Source: Lineus longissimus (taxonomy: Eukaryota > Nemertea > Pilidiophora > Heteronemertea > Lineidae). Taken from it: 64,000 nt of DNA. The stretch spans positions 5,148,001-5,212,000 of the forward strand of contig NC_088317.1 in the NCBI RefSeq assembly GCF_910592395.1, written 5' to 3'. The position numbers were made by a program, and so were the translations under genes. The notes under the pieces were generated by a model. The model saw nothing but the letters and a program-made list of their open reading frames with translations, was not told the origin of the DNA and ran no database searches. Shown here in pieces: positions 42,855-53,878 of the stretch (the first letter of the stretch is position 1; each line of letters begins with the position of its first letter).

Positions 42855-44126
42855 TGTAATGTCCTTTGATTTGCCTTCTTTGGTACTCGATATACATGAT
42901 AAGCCCCCCTTTAGGAGGGGCTCTTAAGATACACGTGTGTGTGGGAGTATATACTGATTTGATGAGAAATAAAGAGAGTAAATATTGTATATCCTACAAA
43001 CAATTTTTTTTGGTATTTTTCTGAATTAACTCCGTTGAGTTTACCGATTTCTCCGCGATCTTCCGGTGGTGGTTGCTATCCCATTGATTGAAATTAATTT
43101 AAATTAATTTAAATCTTCATGGGAATTCGCTACATCATATGCCTAAGAAATTGGCCAATTATATTAATATTTTTATTAGAGAAATATCCGTCCTAAATAA
43201 TGACAGAAAAGGGTGGTTTATTTCAATTTTGTGTTCGACATGATCGAGGTCACGTGACATAAAAACAAAACAATCGCACACACCCGTCCAAAAAAGGCAC
43301 TTTAAGAAAAACAAATACGTTTTTCCGGCTTAAAACCACACTGACGACTAAGTTATATTGGTCTTCTGCCCAAATCTGAAGTATCAAAATGAATTACAAA
43401 CTAGAACTAGCTCTATTTAGCAAAAGTTGCGTGAAAAATTCGGGTGAGCGACATTCTGCACCCTAGCGGCCAATAATTAAACTACTTTCAGCCGTCTGCT
43501 CCGGTCTCGTTAGGGAGTTTTTCCCAAATGTACGCGATGATGACGTGCCCCATTTAAACAGGACGTAACATCTATTTTAAAATGCGTTTCCAAAGTGAAT
43601 GCATGAGGACAACCTATTTGTGTCGTATATCACTGGAAACGCCCGATTCCCGTGAATAAGGACAACCACAATGTATTACATTACCAAAACAAAAATGTGT
43701 CGGAAGGAACTATATGGATGGTCCCATCGCACCCCCCCTCCAGCAGTATGACACAGAAGGGCCAGTTGACTGTCCACCGGGGGGGGGGGGGGTTTGGGGG
43801 GAGCTTCCCCCCAACGCACTGGTAAAAACCTATGTCGACGGAGGGGGGTTTGGGGGGTGTCCCCCCATTGTAACAGCTGTAGTTGTTAGAGCTTGCACTT
43901 AACATATGCTCGTAGGGGGGTTCGGGGGAGCTCCCCCGACCTAAAGGGGGGCTCACTAAGTCCTTGACTTTACATATTATAGTGAACTAATGAACTTGCA
44001 AATCGGCTTTAATATTCAACTCGTGTCTCGTCTCGCTCGTCGACTACCATAACAACAACAATGCACCGTTCTCGCCCCGGCCGCAACACGGGCCGAAGAC
44101 AGATTGGGGTGGCTCGGGACACCACA
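42855..44126 (-). repeat. 5' LTR of the Gypsy element, split by an insertion
   Basis: Positions 42855-42900 and 43978-44126 match the left LTR. It lacks the AATAAAGTA stretch of the left copy. It ends in CACCACA next to the CATG duplication. Confidence 0.75.
42901..43977. mobile_element. Composite insertion in the Gypsy 5' LTR
   Basis: The edges AGCCCCCCTTTAGG (left) and CCTAAAGGGGGGCT (right) are inverted copies. Inside are a partial copy of the 709-bp TIR element (43504-43655), a run of 14 G at 43779-43792, and three GGGGGGTTYGGGGGG-type motifs each followed by a C-rich half (43786, 43842, 43915). No transposase is seen. Confidence 0.55.
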
Positions 44127-44287
44127 CATGCAGACTAATGTACTAAGGCACTACAGACATATACGTGTAGAATCCATTTTTCCCGGACATTCTTTCCTCG
44201 CACACTTCAAACTACTACACCGGTGCATCTAAACTTCAAAGCCAAAATCTTACAAGGAGGAGACTTTAGGATTGACATTCACAGCCG
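44127..44287 (+). pseudogene. Decayed exon block of unknown protein, copy 3, second part
   Basis: Resumes after the Gypsy insertion with CATGCAGACTAATG and runs to the splice donor CCG-GTAAGT at 44287/44288. It matches 14207-14363 and 54351-54511. Confidence 0.5.
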
Positions 44288-45476
44288 GTAAGTCGGCATG
44301 AAATCTTCGTGGTTTGACGCAAATTGTGAAACAGCAGGAATAAGTTATAAAATTGTGGAATATATATACGTTCGTTTAGTATTGCAATATGAATACGTGT
44401 AGATCCACAATCGATAAAAATTTTCCAGTACAATATTTTTGGACACTTTCCCCATTTATTCGTACGTAAACTAGGGCCTACATGTATATGAAAAAAAGCT
44501 TGAATGCATTTACGAAACAAGAGTTCAGAGAGATAATACGGAACGTGAAAAGTTGAGATTCAAAGGGTGACTGGAAGGTGCTTAACGATTGTACTAAGAA
44601 GAAGCAAGATATACCACCAGTTGATACTGATACATTCTAACCACTTCAAAATGTTAAAGGCCCTTTGCCTGATACGCCGGTACCACCCAGGGGCGGCAAA
44701 ACAAACCATCTTTACGATAGATCTTAACGGTAAAAGACGCCATACAATAAAGAGTAGCAAATGCTTTTATCTAAAACTCCATGTACATTTACACTAGGCC
44801 TTTCGGTAAAAAAACTGAAGTTAAAGCATTTGCTAGTCTTTATTCTATTACTTTATCTAATGTATCGTCGTATATACTGTTTATGTGATATTTTTATGTG
44901 CAATTTCTCCCCTGTGGAGGTTACAATAAATAATACTAAATAATAATAATAAAAATTCATATCACCCATTGGCTCGAGAGGCATTGTCTGGCGTCATTGA
45001 TCGTAAAAATCTATTGTAAAGATAGTTTGCTTTGCCTACCCTATAGGTGGTACCAGGTACTCTATAGGTGGTATCTGGCAAATGGCCTATTAGGCCGAAA
45101 CAGTGATACCAGTGATAACGGTGTTTAATCACTGTGACCCGTTTTGGTGGCAGCGGTAACCGTTAGGCAACCTTCCGTTGGTGCAAAATATAGAAGCCGT
45201 CAAGTGAGGGATTCTAGAACAAAAAATGATACCTCACAACAAGTGTGGATAACTTAGCACATGCCTGAATAAGGCTTTTCGCTGAGGGCCATAAATCCAT
45301 ACCGCAGATGCAAATGTACATTTAATTTCACTTCTATACCTGAATGCGAGCTTGTCGGTTTCATTGTTATAATGAAATGTCCGTAATGTTCTCAGAGTCT
45401 GATCCTTGATTTGTTTTTTTGTGATATCAGCAGTGCACCATGGGTTGCTTCTGGTCCATAAGTATGCCATCCACCT
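44288..45476. other. Intron-like and intergenic DNA; uninterrupted BEL target region
   Basis: 44288-44709 equals the sequence before both BEL elements. 44710-45455 (746 bp) is missing from both BEL-bearing cassettes. A 78-residue minus frame (45234-45470) abuts the methyltransferase end, but in another register and unrecognised. Short tandem GGTACCACC/TATAGGTGGT motifs occur near 45046-45075. No supported gene. Confidence 0.45.
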
Positions 45477-46077
45477 TCAGATATCTTTCGTCACAATTTG
45501 CTTTAGTGGCAGACGCCACAGCCCAGCAAAGGAAACGTTACGGCCATCCAAACTCAAACACAACGGAGGGGCGAGTTTGAATGGAGGGATTTCCAAATTC
45601 AGCTCGTGAGTTCGGCCATGCATTTCAATGTCATTCGAAAATGGTATATTCAGACGTGTGAACGACCATGTTGTCGTCAGAATATACCGACTTCCGGATG
45701 ATTCAAAATGGCTGAGCGCCCGCATGGCATCTTTTATAGTTAGATGTTGCAAGCAATGCCTGTTGAGAATCAAGTCAAATGGCCCATCTTTAAAGTTCAA
45801 AGGCGATTTTACGATATCGTGGACGAAAAAGTCTCTGTTTTTCATACCCTGAAACGTTTCCTGGTGAATCCGGATCAAATCGGGTACAATATCAACTCCG
45901 GAGAATGGATATCCGGTCTTAGTTGAAGAAATTTGGACATCCATGCCATGTCACCACAGGCGGCGTCTAAAATGCGGACGGTGTCTCTCCCTAATTTATT
46001 TTTTATCCTTTCCACGATCACGTGTAACATTGCGATCATTCTTTGAGCGTTCTCCAAAGTGGATCCTGGGCCCGAGG
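45477..46077 (-). pseudogene. Class I SAM-dependent methyltransferase, decayed copy B
   Basis: Same family as 23539-24188. Here the SGPGS-to-motif I stretch is open (45875-46057, ILDAACGDMAWM). A small deletion near 45900 shifts the frame just before GVDIVPDLI. A further 7-bp deletion near 45500 removes part of the sequence after LPLKQI. The rest (NRHCLQHL, ILTTTW, ELNLEIPPFKLAPP, GLWRLPLKQI) is intact. The lesions differ from copy A, so each copy decayed separately after duplication. The exon's 5' edge again lies at an AG beside CCTCGGGC. No function is expected from this copy. Confidence 0.7.
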
Positions 46078-46230
46078 CTTGATAAAATCACAAAAATTTT
46101 TAGAGAATTTTATAGATCCATGATAAAACCTGGACCGAACCACCTATACACATGTACCACAACACTTGTGATTCTCTGGTGATATTTTTTCTCCTCTATT
46201 TGCCACTTTCCACAAGCAGAAATCATGTAG
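46078..46230. other. Cassette junction spacer
   Basis: Shows the uninterrupted junction CCCGAGGCTT-GATAAAATCAC that is split by the inverted arm in the previous cassette. Confidence 0.45.
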
Positions 46231-46352
46231 GACTTCCTGTCAGGTGACAGGTTGTGACCAATCGAAACGCCCGTATATGATTATGGCCGTGCTGTCTGTG
46301 CCGATGAAGCATGGTAGCTCTCTTCTGATTGGTCAATACCTATCAGGAAGTC
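46231..46352. repeat. Inverted repeat with divergent CCAAT boxes upstream of GPCR 4
   Basis: As at 1-122. It lies 510 bp before the ATG. CCAATCG left, TGATTGGTC right. The right arm has one change (ACCTATCAGG). Confidence 0.6.
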
Positions 46353-46740
46353 TCAAATTGCAGCTTGAGGAAAGTGGCGAATGCCCATCGCTGCTACAAA
46401 ATATACATAAGCTGACATGTGCACGTTGTAATTTATAAGCTCTCAAAAAAAACGCAAAACGGTGAAACTTGGCTGGAAGTTCTCCGATTACCAACATGGT
46501 TTATCGATGAGTGATCATATCAACCAGTATATTATCAAAGTGAAGGAGGGGGTATCGGCAACATAACGTGCAACAGTCGTTTGCCATTTTGAGGACAATA
46601 CGACATCGAACCGGATAATCGTAAAACGTGTAGCCGCTACATGATAAAACGACGTCGCCTCTCGTAAAATCATGAAATTTCGCCGTTCCTTCATGAGAAT
46701 AATACGACGTCCATTCTGATACTCTACCATTTTTGATAAA
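46353..46740 (+). promoter_or_regulatory. Upstream region and 5' UTR of GPCR 4
   Basis: Conserved cassette upstream region with ATTTATAAGC near 46431 and the GATAAA-ATGG start context. Confidence 0.4.
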
Positions 46741-47826
46741 ATGGAGGCTAACACAACGGTTAGTTTGCTGACGACACGGACCTATTCTTTATCAGAAGCT
46801 CTAAAACTCCTAGGATTAAGTTGTCTGACTGGCTACACGATACAGCCCATCTCAGATTTTCAAGACTACCTTAAATTCATCCTTCAAGTCCCGATGATGC
46901 TCCTCATTACCCCCATCGGCCTGGTTTGTAATGGTCTGGCTTTCCTTGTCATCGGCCGTCAGCGCCCGTTCACATCAACTAGTATTTTTCTCCGAGCTTT
47001 GGCTGTGGCCGACAGCATCGTTCTGACAGCTGATATTTTTCGCTTAACCATACGTCGTTTGAACGATTACGTAATTTTGATGAGCTCATTTATGGAATTC
47101 TACCATCACGGATATGGGTATATCAAGGCATTGCGATCGTTTGGTAAGACAGCGTCCATCTACCTCACTGTATGCGTCGCCGCCGAGCGTTTCGTAGCTG
47201 TCTGCAGGCCGTTACGGGCAAGCTCGATATGTACGAAAAGAAACGCTTACATCGCCGTCGGGTGTGTTTTCTTCGGTTCATTTCTGTATCGAATCCCCAT
47301 CCCGTTTGGGTACACCGTTAAACTCTATATCAATTATTGTGAGTTAGGTAGGATGAGACCAAAACATCTTTATTCTGCGCTTTACAACAATCCAATATAC
47401 TACATTGGTTATGTGCTTATCCTTGCAATTATCATAAAAGCAGTTATACCAATACCAATTCTCTTGTCCATTACCGCCGCGGTATTAAGGTCTCTCAGAA
47501 CACCAGGTAAGGACGGAGCTAGGTTAAGACACACAGGCAATCGAAACGAAGGAACGAGTTCAGCCACAGCAAAAGTGATGGCAGTTGTGATATCATACAT
47601 AATACTGGAAACGCTAGGCGCCATTTATGATTTGATGAGTATCGTCAAGAATGCCAACGACGGGTTAATTGACCCTGCGTTAAGAAATGGTCTTTATTAT
47701 ATAAGCTATTCTCTAGCGGAATTTAATTGCTTCATCAATTTCTTCATATATTGTGCTACTAGTCGACAGTTTAGGAAAGGTGTAAAGGAACTGGTCTGCA
47801 TATCCAAGCCGAAATGGCGAAACTGA
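46741..47826 (+). CDS. Rhodopsin-like (class A) GPCR, FMRFamide-receptor-like, copy 4 (mosaic)
   Basis: An intact 361-residue receptor with the common layout (N64, D91, ERF at 149-151, NFFIY at 333-337, no cysteine before helix 3). Its first part follows copy 2 (RRLNDYV, VAAER, FFGSFLYR, and silent changes such as CCTTGTCATCGG). From about 47450 it follows copy 1 (CCAATACC, SIVKNAND, PALRNGLYY) and keeps doing so through the 3' flank. The switch lies in helix 5. Near the N-terminus it has its own changes (LLTTRTYSLSEALK). It is presumably a surface receptor like its neighbours; the ligand is unknown. Confidence 0.9.
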   Translation: MEANTTVSLLTTRTYSLSEALKLLGLSCLTGYTIQPISDFQDYLKFILQVPMMLLITPIGLVCNGLAFLVIGRQRPFTSTSIFLRALAVADSIVLTADIFRLTIRRLNDYVILMSSFMEFYHHGYGYIKALRSFGKTASIYLTVCVAAERFVAVCRPLRASSICTKRNAYIAVGCVFFGSFLYRIPIPFGYTVKLYINYCELGRMRPKHLYSALYNNPIYYIGYVLILAIIIKAVIPIPILLSITAAVLRSLRTPGKDGARLRHTGNRNEGTSSATAKVMAVVISYIILETLGAIYDLMSIVKNANDGLIDPALRNGLYYISYSLAEFNCFINFFIYCATSRQFRKGVKELVCISKPKWRN

Positions 47827-47924
47827 TGTCCTGCCGCACGAGCCTAACTATTCTGTCGAAGCCATGGCTTAAAAGATCCAGTCCCATGACAAAGACTTTG
47901 ATTCAGTTCCTCCATTTCATATCA

Positions 47925-48319
47925 AGTTTCGTAAAACAAGCTGTACTCAATTTCTGTACTCAATTTCTTATTGTGAGTAAGGTGGGATACGACCCACATA
48001 TGCTTATTCTGAACTCTACTTCAATCCAATAAATACTACATTGGTTATGTGCTTATCCTTGCAATTATCATCAACGCATTTATACCAATGCCATTTCTCG
48101 TGTACATTACCTCAGCGGTGACGATGACATGTGGGGAAAGGGTTAAAACGGCAACGGTAAAAAACCCGCAAAAAGACAACATGAGAAGAAGGCAACATGA
48201 GGATAAAAGAAGTACAACCGAAGTTTAAACCATTTTACTGCATAAAATGGTTTAAACTTCGGTTTCGTCGTGACTACTGTGTAGACGCTATTTAGCCGTT
48301 TTTGGTGCGTCTGTTTCAC
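47925..48319. repeat. GPCR fossil fragment, perfect palindrome and truncated snapback repeat, cassette 4
   Basis: Fossil fragment 47925-48215 (GTGAGTAAGGTGGG, ATCATCAACGC: copy 1 type). The palindrome at 48216-48264 is perfect. The snapback repeat starts at 48276 but is cut after TGTTTCACA, losing its right arm and about 80 bp. Confidence 0.7.
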
Positions 48320-48513
48320 AAGGACCTTTGGACAGCGTTTTGTGATGCGCTAACCTATTGTTCTTCCAAATTGATCATTTCAATTGGGATCGACCGACCT
48401 TGAGCATAATTTCATCCATATTCTTCAATATTTAGAAACAGTCTTCGATCGATGAAACTAGAGAGACTTGGCCATGATCGTCCGATATTATTGGCATTAC
48501 GTTACTTTTTCTT

Positions 48514-48929
48514 GTTTCCGGTTTATTGAGTCACGTGATGTTACTACGAACTGACGAGCAGTTATCACAATGAATTAAACGGCCAGGGGCCATTGTACTC
48601 ACCGTATAGGTATTTGGTGGTTAGAAATTCATCCTGGTTAAGAAAGATGCTACAAGTATAGGTCAAATCAAAGTCGGTATGACATGTGATGTATCCTTGC
48701 TTGGAGTACCTACCATAAAAATATCATCTAAAAAAGTCACTAATGAGCGAGATATTGTACTTTTTACCTCTTTTAGTTTTAGCCCCCTAGTGGCCTAGTC
48801 TAGAATCAGATCGGACCGAAATTAAATGTCAGAGGTTACATGACATAGGGAGTCATGTGGTATCAAAGCTACGACGACGGACGACGACGACGACGACAGA
48901 CGACGGACGACGGACACAGCGGTATTGTA
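48514..48929 (-). repeat. CGT-microsatellite repeat monomer, cassette 4
   Basis: Collinear with 2360-2776. Confidence 0.75.
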
Positions 48930-49071
48930 GGTCACGCACATGTATTAAGCCAATCAGCTCGCGGTTGTACACGAAATAGTTCAGTTTGAGATCAATGCGA
49001 GGCCTCACCATACTCCATACTGGTTGAATGGTATATAGATTACTATTCAAAGATTCCATAGATAGTATTAT

Positions 49072-52000
49072 TAGACCAGGAGCCCGTGGGGGTCTGGGTA
49101 GCTGAAAAGCGAACCAATTCTCCATTGTGTAATTCTGTTGTAGGTATGTCACAGTTCATTTATATGGAAGTCTGCCGTGCATCTGGTGGTGGGTGTGGCT
49201 GTTAGGCCTATTAGAAGGGGATGAAAAAATTGAACTAGATCAATTGGCGAGTGTACCCTTTGAAAACACTATCTCAATGTTCCCCATGCCCTGGCGTATT
49301 ATGATTGGACACTGCAAGACGTAACTGATGCACGAAAATTGATCTAGATCAACTGGAAAGCGAACCAAATGTAACCAATTGCAAAATGTTCAGTACCATC
49401 CCAGGTACCATAGTTTGGCACTGCCAGACATTTTCAGTGGTGGGGTACCCCTGCCAGACACACCCTAAGGGCCTCGCCCAAGAATTGAACTAGATCAACT
49501 GGAAAGCGAACCGAATGAAACCAATTGCAAAATGTTCAGTACCATCCCAGGTAGCATAGATGGGCACTGCCAGACATTTTCAGTGGTGGGGTACCCTGCC
49601 AGACACACCCAAAGGGCCACGCCCAAGAATTGAGCTAGATCAACTGGAAAGCGAACCGAATGAAAAAATCAATTACAAAATGTTCAGTACCATCCCAGGT
49701 AGCATAGATGGGCACTGCCAGACATTTTCAGTGGTGGGGTACCCCTGCCAGACACACCCAAATAGCCACGCCCAAGAATTGAGCTAGATCAACTGGAAAG
49801 CGAACCGAATGAAACCAATTGCAAAATGTTCAGTACCATCCCAGGTACCATAGATGGGCACTGCCAGACATTTTCAGTGGTGGGATACCCCTTCCGGACA
49901 CACCCAAAGAGCCACGCCCAAAAATTGAGCTAGATCAACTGGAAAGCGAACCGAATGAAACCAATTGCAAAATGTTCAGTACCATCCCAGGTACCATAGA
50001 TGGGCATGCAAGACATTTTCAGTTGTGGGATACCCCTGCCAGACACACCCAAAGGGCCACTGGATCTTTGCTGAACTGCGTGATAAAATGAAGCAACCAT
50101 GTGTGCCTGATAGGTCATGATGGTGCAGGAAATGCGGTTTCGTCAAGAGAGACTCATCAGATGCGTGTGGCGACAAAGAAATACGGTTGGATATGCAGAG
50201 GTATCCTGATAGCGGTACTGCAAGGAGTCAATTTCTCCCCTTGATTGACCTAGAGTAGATCTTGGTCAGTCCACCCAGGCAGTATGGCCTGCTGAAGGGC
50301 GGTCTGAGCCAAGCAGTTGGCAACAAGTGGGTCTAGATGGTTAAAAGCTTAACCTGTGTGCCTAAAGAAGACACGTGAAACCGGAGAGGTTGAAACAGCT
50401 GGACAGTAAAGGAAATAATGTAAGTATACGGAGGGGAATAGTATTTAAATGACGCGGCAATGTACGTATACTTACCTTGGGAACATGAAATCCACCGGGG
50501 CTGGGTGCACTGATGAAAGCTTCATGGAGCTGAAGCCCATTAATGATGCACACTGAAGTGAGTACGGGGCCCTAGGCCCAAATGGTTGCGACAAAAATCG
50601 ACCACTTACGAAGATGGGAGAGTGTGAGACTTCCTCATCACAGGCACTACAGATGTGCAGTGCCAAAGCCAGAGCGCACTGGGGTGTTCCAAGACAGTGG
50701 ACACCAAGGAAATGATAACAAATGCTGTTGACGTGGCAATTTGGTGTCCACTGCGCCTGGATTTCATGTTCCCAAGGTAAGTATACGTACATTGCCACGT
50801 CATTTAAATACTATTTCCCTCCGAGTACTTATTTCCTTTACTGTCCAGCTGTTTCAACCTCTCCGGTTTCACGTGTCTTCGTTAGGCACACAGGTTAAAC
50901 TTTTAACCATCTAAACCCACTTGTTGCCAACTGCTTGGCTCAGACCGCCCTTAAGCAGGCTATACTGCCTGGGTGGACTGACCAAGATCTACTCTAGGTC
51001 AATCAAGGGGAGAAATTGACTCCTTGCGGTCCCGCTATCAGGATACCTCTGTATATCCAACTGTATTTCTTTGTCGCCACACGCATCTGATGAGTCTCTC
51101 TTGACGAAACCGCATTTCCTGCACTTTCATGACCTATCAGGCACACATGGTTGCTTCATACCATCAGTGCACGGTGCCCAGTAGCCAAAATCCTTCATTT
51201 TGGTCCTCTCTTGTTGCCATGAGCAACAGAGCATGCAGGCTCAGGTCTCATTAGGGAGTTTTTTTTGTTATTCATGCGCGGCCAACCCGTAACCGTAGTT
51301 CCTAAAATCATTGATTTCTCGGTCCTTACAGTATGTCAGCGTTGATTCAGCAGTTGTTTTGGCAAAGACATGTTTTTGTGGAGTTTCTGAAACCTAGAGC
51401 GCTACTCAATAGGCGACTAACAAGAAACTACGCATTTATACTGTTGTTGCCGACGTATGTGTACACTGAACTTGGGATGTGCGTCGGCCCCGTGTTGAAA
51501 TGCCGTCCAGTGCCAGTTGGTGCGTTTTTCGCTGATTTGTGCAAAATTCAACATATCTCAAAAGTTCAATGGTTGACCCTCGATTTTTTTTTGATTTTTG
51601 TGTAGCGTAAGCAACTGTCTTTCATGGGAAAATGATCTCTGTAAGAATTATTCAGGAAGAAATGTATAATATTTGGGGTTTTTCGTGATTGTCCGGCCCA
51701 ATTGGCAATATTGCCATTTGGGATGGTGAACAGAGCTAGGAGCAAATGCGACGCTTATGATTTATTTAAAGAAATAAAATGCCCGATTGAACATCCTGCA
51801 GAATCAGGGGAATCGGGCGTTTCCAGTGATATACGACACAAATGGGTTGTCCTCATGCATTCACTTTGGAAACGCATTTTAAAATAGATGTTACGTCCCG
51901 TTAATGTGGCACGTCATCATCGCGTACATTTGGGAAAAACTCCCTAACGAGACCTCAGGCTACGATGTCACTAATGACGTCACAAGGATGCCATGACGTC

Positions 52001-53242
52001 ATCATGATGTCATGACGTCGGGTCAACAATCACAGCTGTCAGAGAGTCCCTGAATGATCTCTTCATTCAGTTGCGGTCATGCAGGCGCAGTGGACACCAA
52101 ATTGCCACGTCAACATCAATAATTATCTTTCACATGGACTTCCTTCAAAATTTGATGCGCACCTCTGAATATGATATGAACTATCACATGATACATGCAC
52201 ATGCTTCTTTGTCTGATACAGCGTACGTATTGATAATGTTTCATTTAAACTGGTACGATAGTAGTAGTAGCCAGTAATTGGATTTCAAAACTTTTGTTGT
52301 TAAAATAGTTAGTAGTAGCGTCTTTTAGTTCTGATATGCGAGTCATTGAAATTTATGTTAATGTACACATGCGCCATTAACAAGTATTTAACAGCCTGCC
52401 GCAATACATAATTGGCCATGATAAATATGCAACCCAGTCTCATTCGACTCCGTACCTTTATATGCACTGACATTCAGATTTATGAATATGACTAATAAGG
52501 GAGAATATCAGTGTTATTGTCATTCCTTCATCACTGTATATTCAGTGAGGCCCTTTGGGTGTATCTGGTAGGGGTACCCTACCACTGAAAATGTCTGGCG
52601 ATGCCCATCTATGATATCTGGGATTGTACTGAACATTTTGCAATTGGTTTCATTCGGTTCGCTTTCCCGTTGATCAAGCTCAATCCTTGGGCGTGGCCCT
52701 TTGAGTGTGTCTGGCAGGGGTACCCCACCACTGAAAATGTCTGGCAGTGCCCAACTATGGTACCTGGGATGGTACTGAACATTTTGCAATTGGTTTCATT
52801 CGGTTCGCTTTCCAGTTGATCTAGTTCAATTCTTGGGCGAGGCCCTTTGGGTGTGTCCGGCAGGGGTACCCCACCACTGAAAACGTCTGGCAGTGCCCAA
52901 CTATGGTACCTGGGATGGTACTGAACATTTTGCAATTGGTTACATTTGGTTCGCTTTCCAGTTGATCTAGATCAATTTTCGTGCATCAGTTACGTCTTGC
53001 AGTGTCCAATCATAATACGCCAGGGCATGGGGAACATTGAGATAGTGTTTTCAAAGGGTACACTTGCCAGTTGATCGAGTTCAATTTTTTCATCCCCTTC
53101 TAATAGGCCTAACAGCCACACCCACCACCAGATGCACGGCAGACTTCCATATAAATGAACTGTGACATACCTACAACAGAATTACACAATGGAGAATTGG
53201 TTCGCTTTTCAGCTACCCTGACCCCCACGGGCTCCTGCTCTA
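49072..53242. mobile_element. Foldback-type element, copy in cassette 4
   Basis: Ends TAGACCAGGAGCCCG and CGGGCTCCTGCTCTA, flanked by TAT (49069-49071, 53243-53245), the same site as in cassette 1. The left array has five 146-bp units and the right three. Segment S first copy and the left CRE cluster are deleted (junction near 50090, GATAAAATGAAGCAACC). The first array unit carries the same ~40-bp deletion in both arms (49321 and 52994), unlike cassette 1. One S segment (50472-50760) with its minus-strand frame remains inside the inner palindrome. Confidence 0.8.
51245..51953. mobile_element. 709-bp TIR element, copy in cassette 4
   Basis: Flanked by CTCAG on both sides (51240-51244, 51954-51958). 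TIRs GTCTC(A/G)TTAGGGAGTTTTT. Same position and length as 5781-6489. Confidence 0.8.
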
Positions 53243-53245
53243 TAT

Positions 53246-53878
53246 TTCCAGTAGATGATGGCTAACATCAGAGTTTAAGGAGTTTAATTAAAACCCTACA
53301 CCGTTCGTTAAAGATTTTTAATTTGTAATTGAATTTAAAAATGTCCAATTGCAGAATTACATTCTAAATTTAAATTTCACCATTGCCGTTGTCACAGTGG
53401 AGACTGATATACAAATACTATGAATACCAAGTTTCAACAAATTTGTATTCACAATAACTGCACTACGGCATTGTGTATTAGTGGATTTCTATGTAACCGG
53501 ACCACAAGTGATTACGAACGGCGTAGGCCTTTAAGAGGTTTTTAATGTTTATGTTTTTATAAGGATTTAGAGTTACATTAGTGCCTTTGCGTGCCTTGTC
53601 TGGAAGCTGAGCACTGTGACTGTCAATACATTTAGGGTCAATATGTGCAATCGTCCGCTGTCACCAGTGTGAAGACTCGGCTCTTCCGTCGACTTATATT
53701 ATGAATTAACAAGGAAGCTCACCTTTCTAATTGTGGTGGATCCACTTTATTGACACTGATATAACACGTCGTTCCCCTTCTCATCACACTACTCTTAACA
53801 CGCCACTTGTATAATCTTCAGAATTCCAGGAATGATGCAGTGACCAAGGACTACTAAGGAGCCCCGGATCACTACAAC
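53246..53878. other. AT-rich cassette spacer
   Basis: Matches 7816-8448 closely. No gene. Confidence 0.45.

Larger units (their letters stand above)
29059..44126 (-). mobile_element. Ty3/Gypsy LTR retrotransposon composite
   Basis: CATG (29055-29058, 44127-44130) flanks it, and other cassettes show the uninterrupted site. The left LTR is 29059-29260. The right LTR is 42855-44126, split by an insert. On the minus strand the order is LTR, primer site (TGGTGACAGCG beside 42854), gag, protease, RT, RNase H, integrase, polypurine tract (GTGGGGGATGG at 29261-29272), LTR. Between about 35570 and 42100 lies roughly 6.5 kb of other repeats, so the element is a nest of insertions. It has at least three lesions in pol. 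An alternative reading puts the gag-pol in a second element whose LTR would start at 36401 (TGTTGTGACG). Confidence 0.8.

Noticed and set aside
43681-43956. Proline- and glycine-rich frames over the G-rich region
   Set aside because: Composition artefact of G and C runs.
45234-45470. 78-residue minus frame as the methyltransferase C-terminus
   Set aside because: It is in a different register from the methyltransferase, and the family's usual end (LPLKQI) is already passed.
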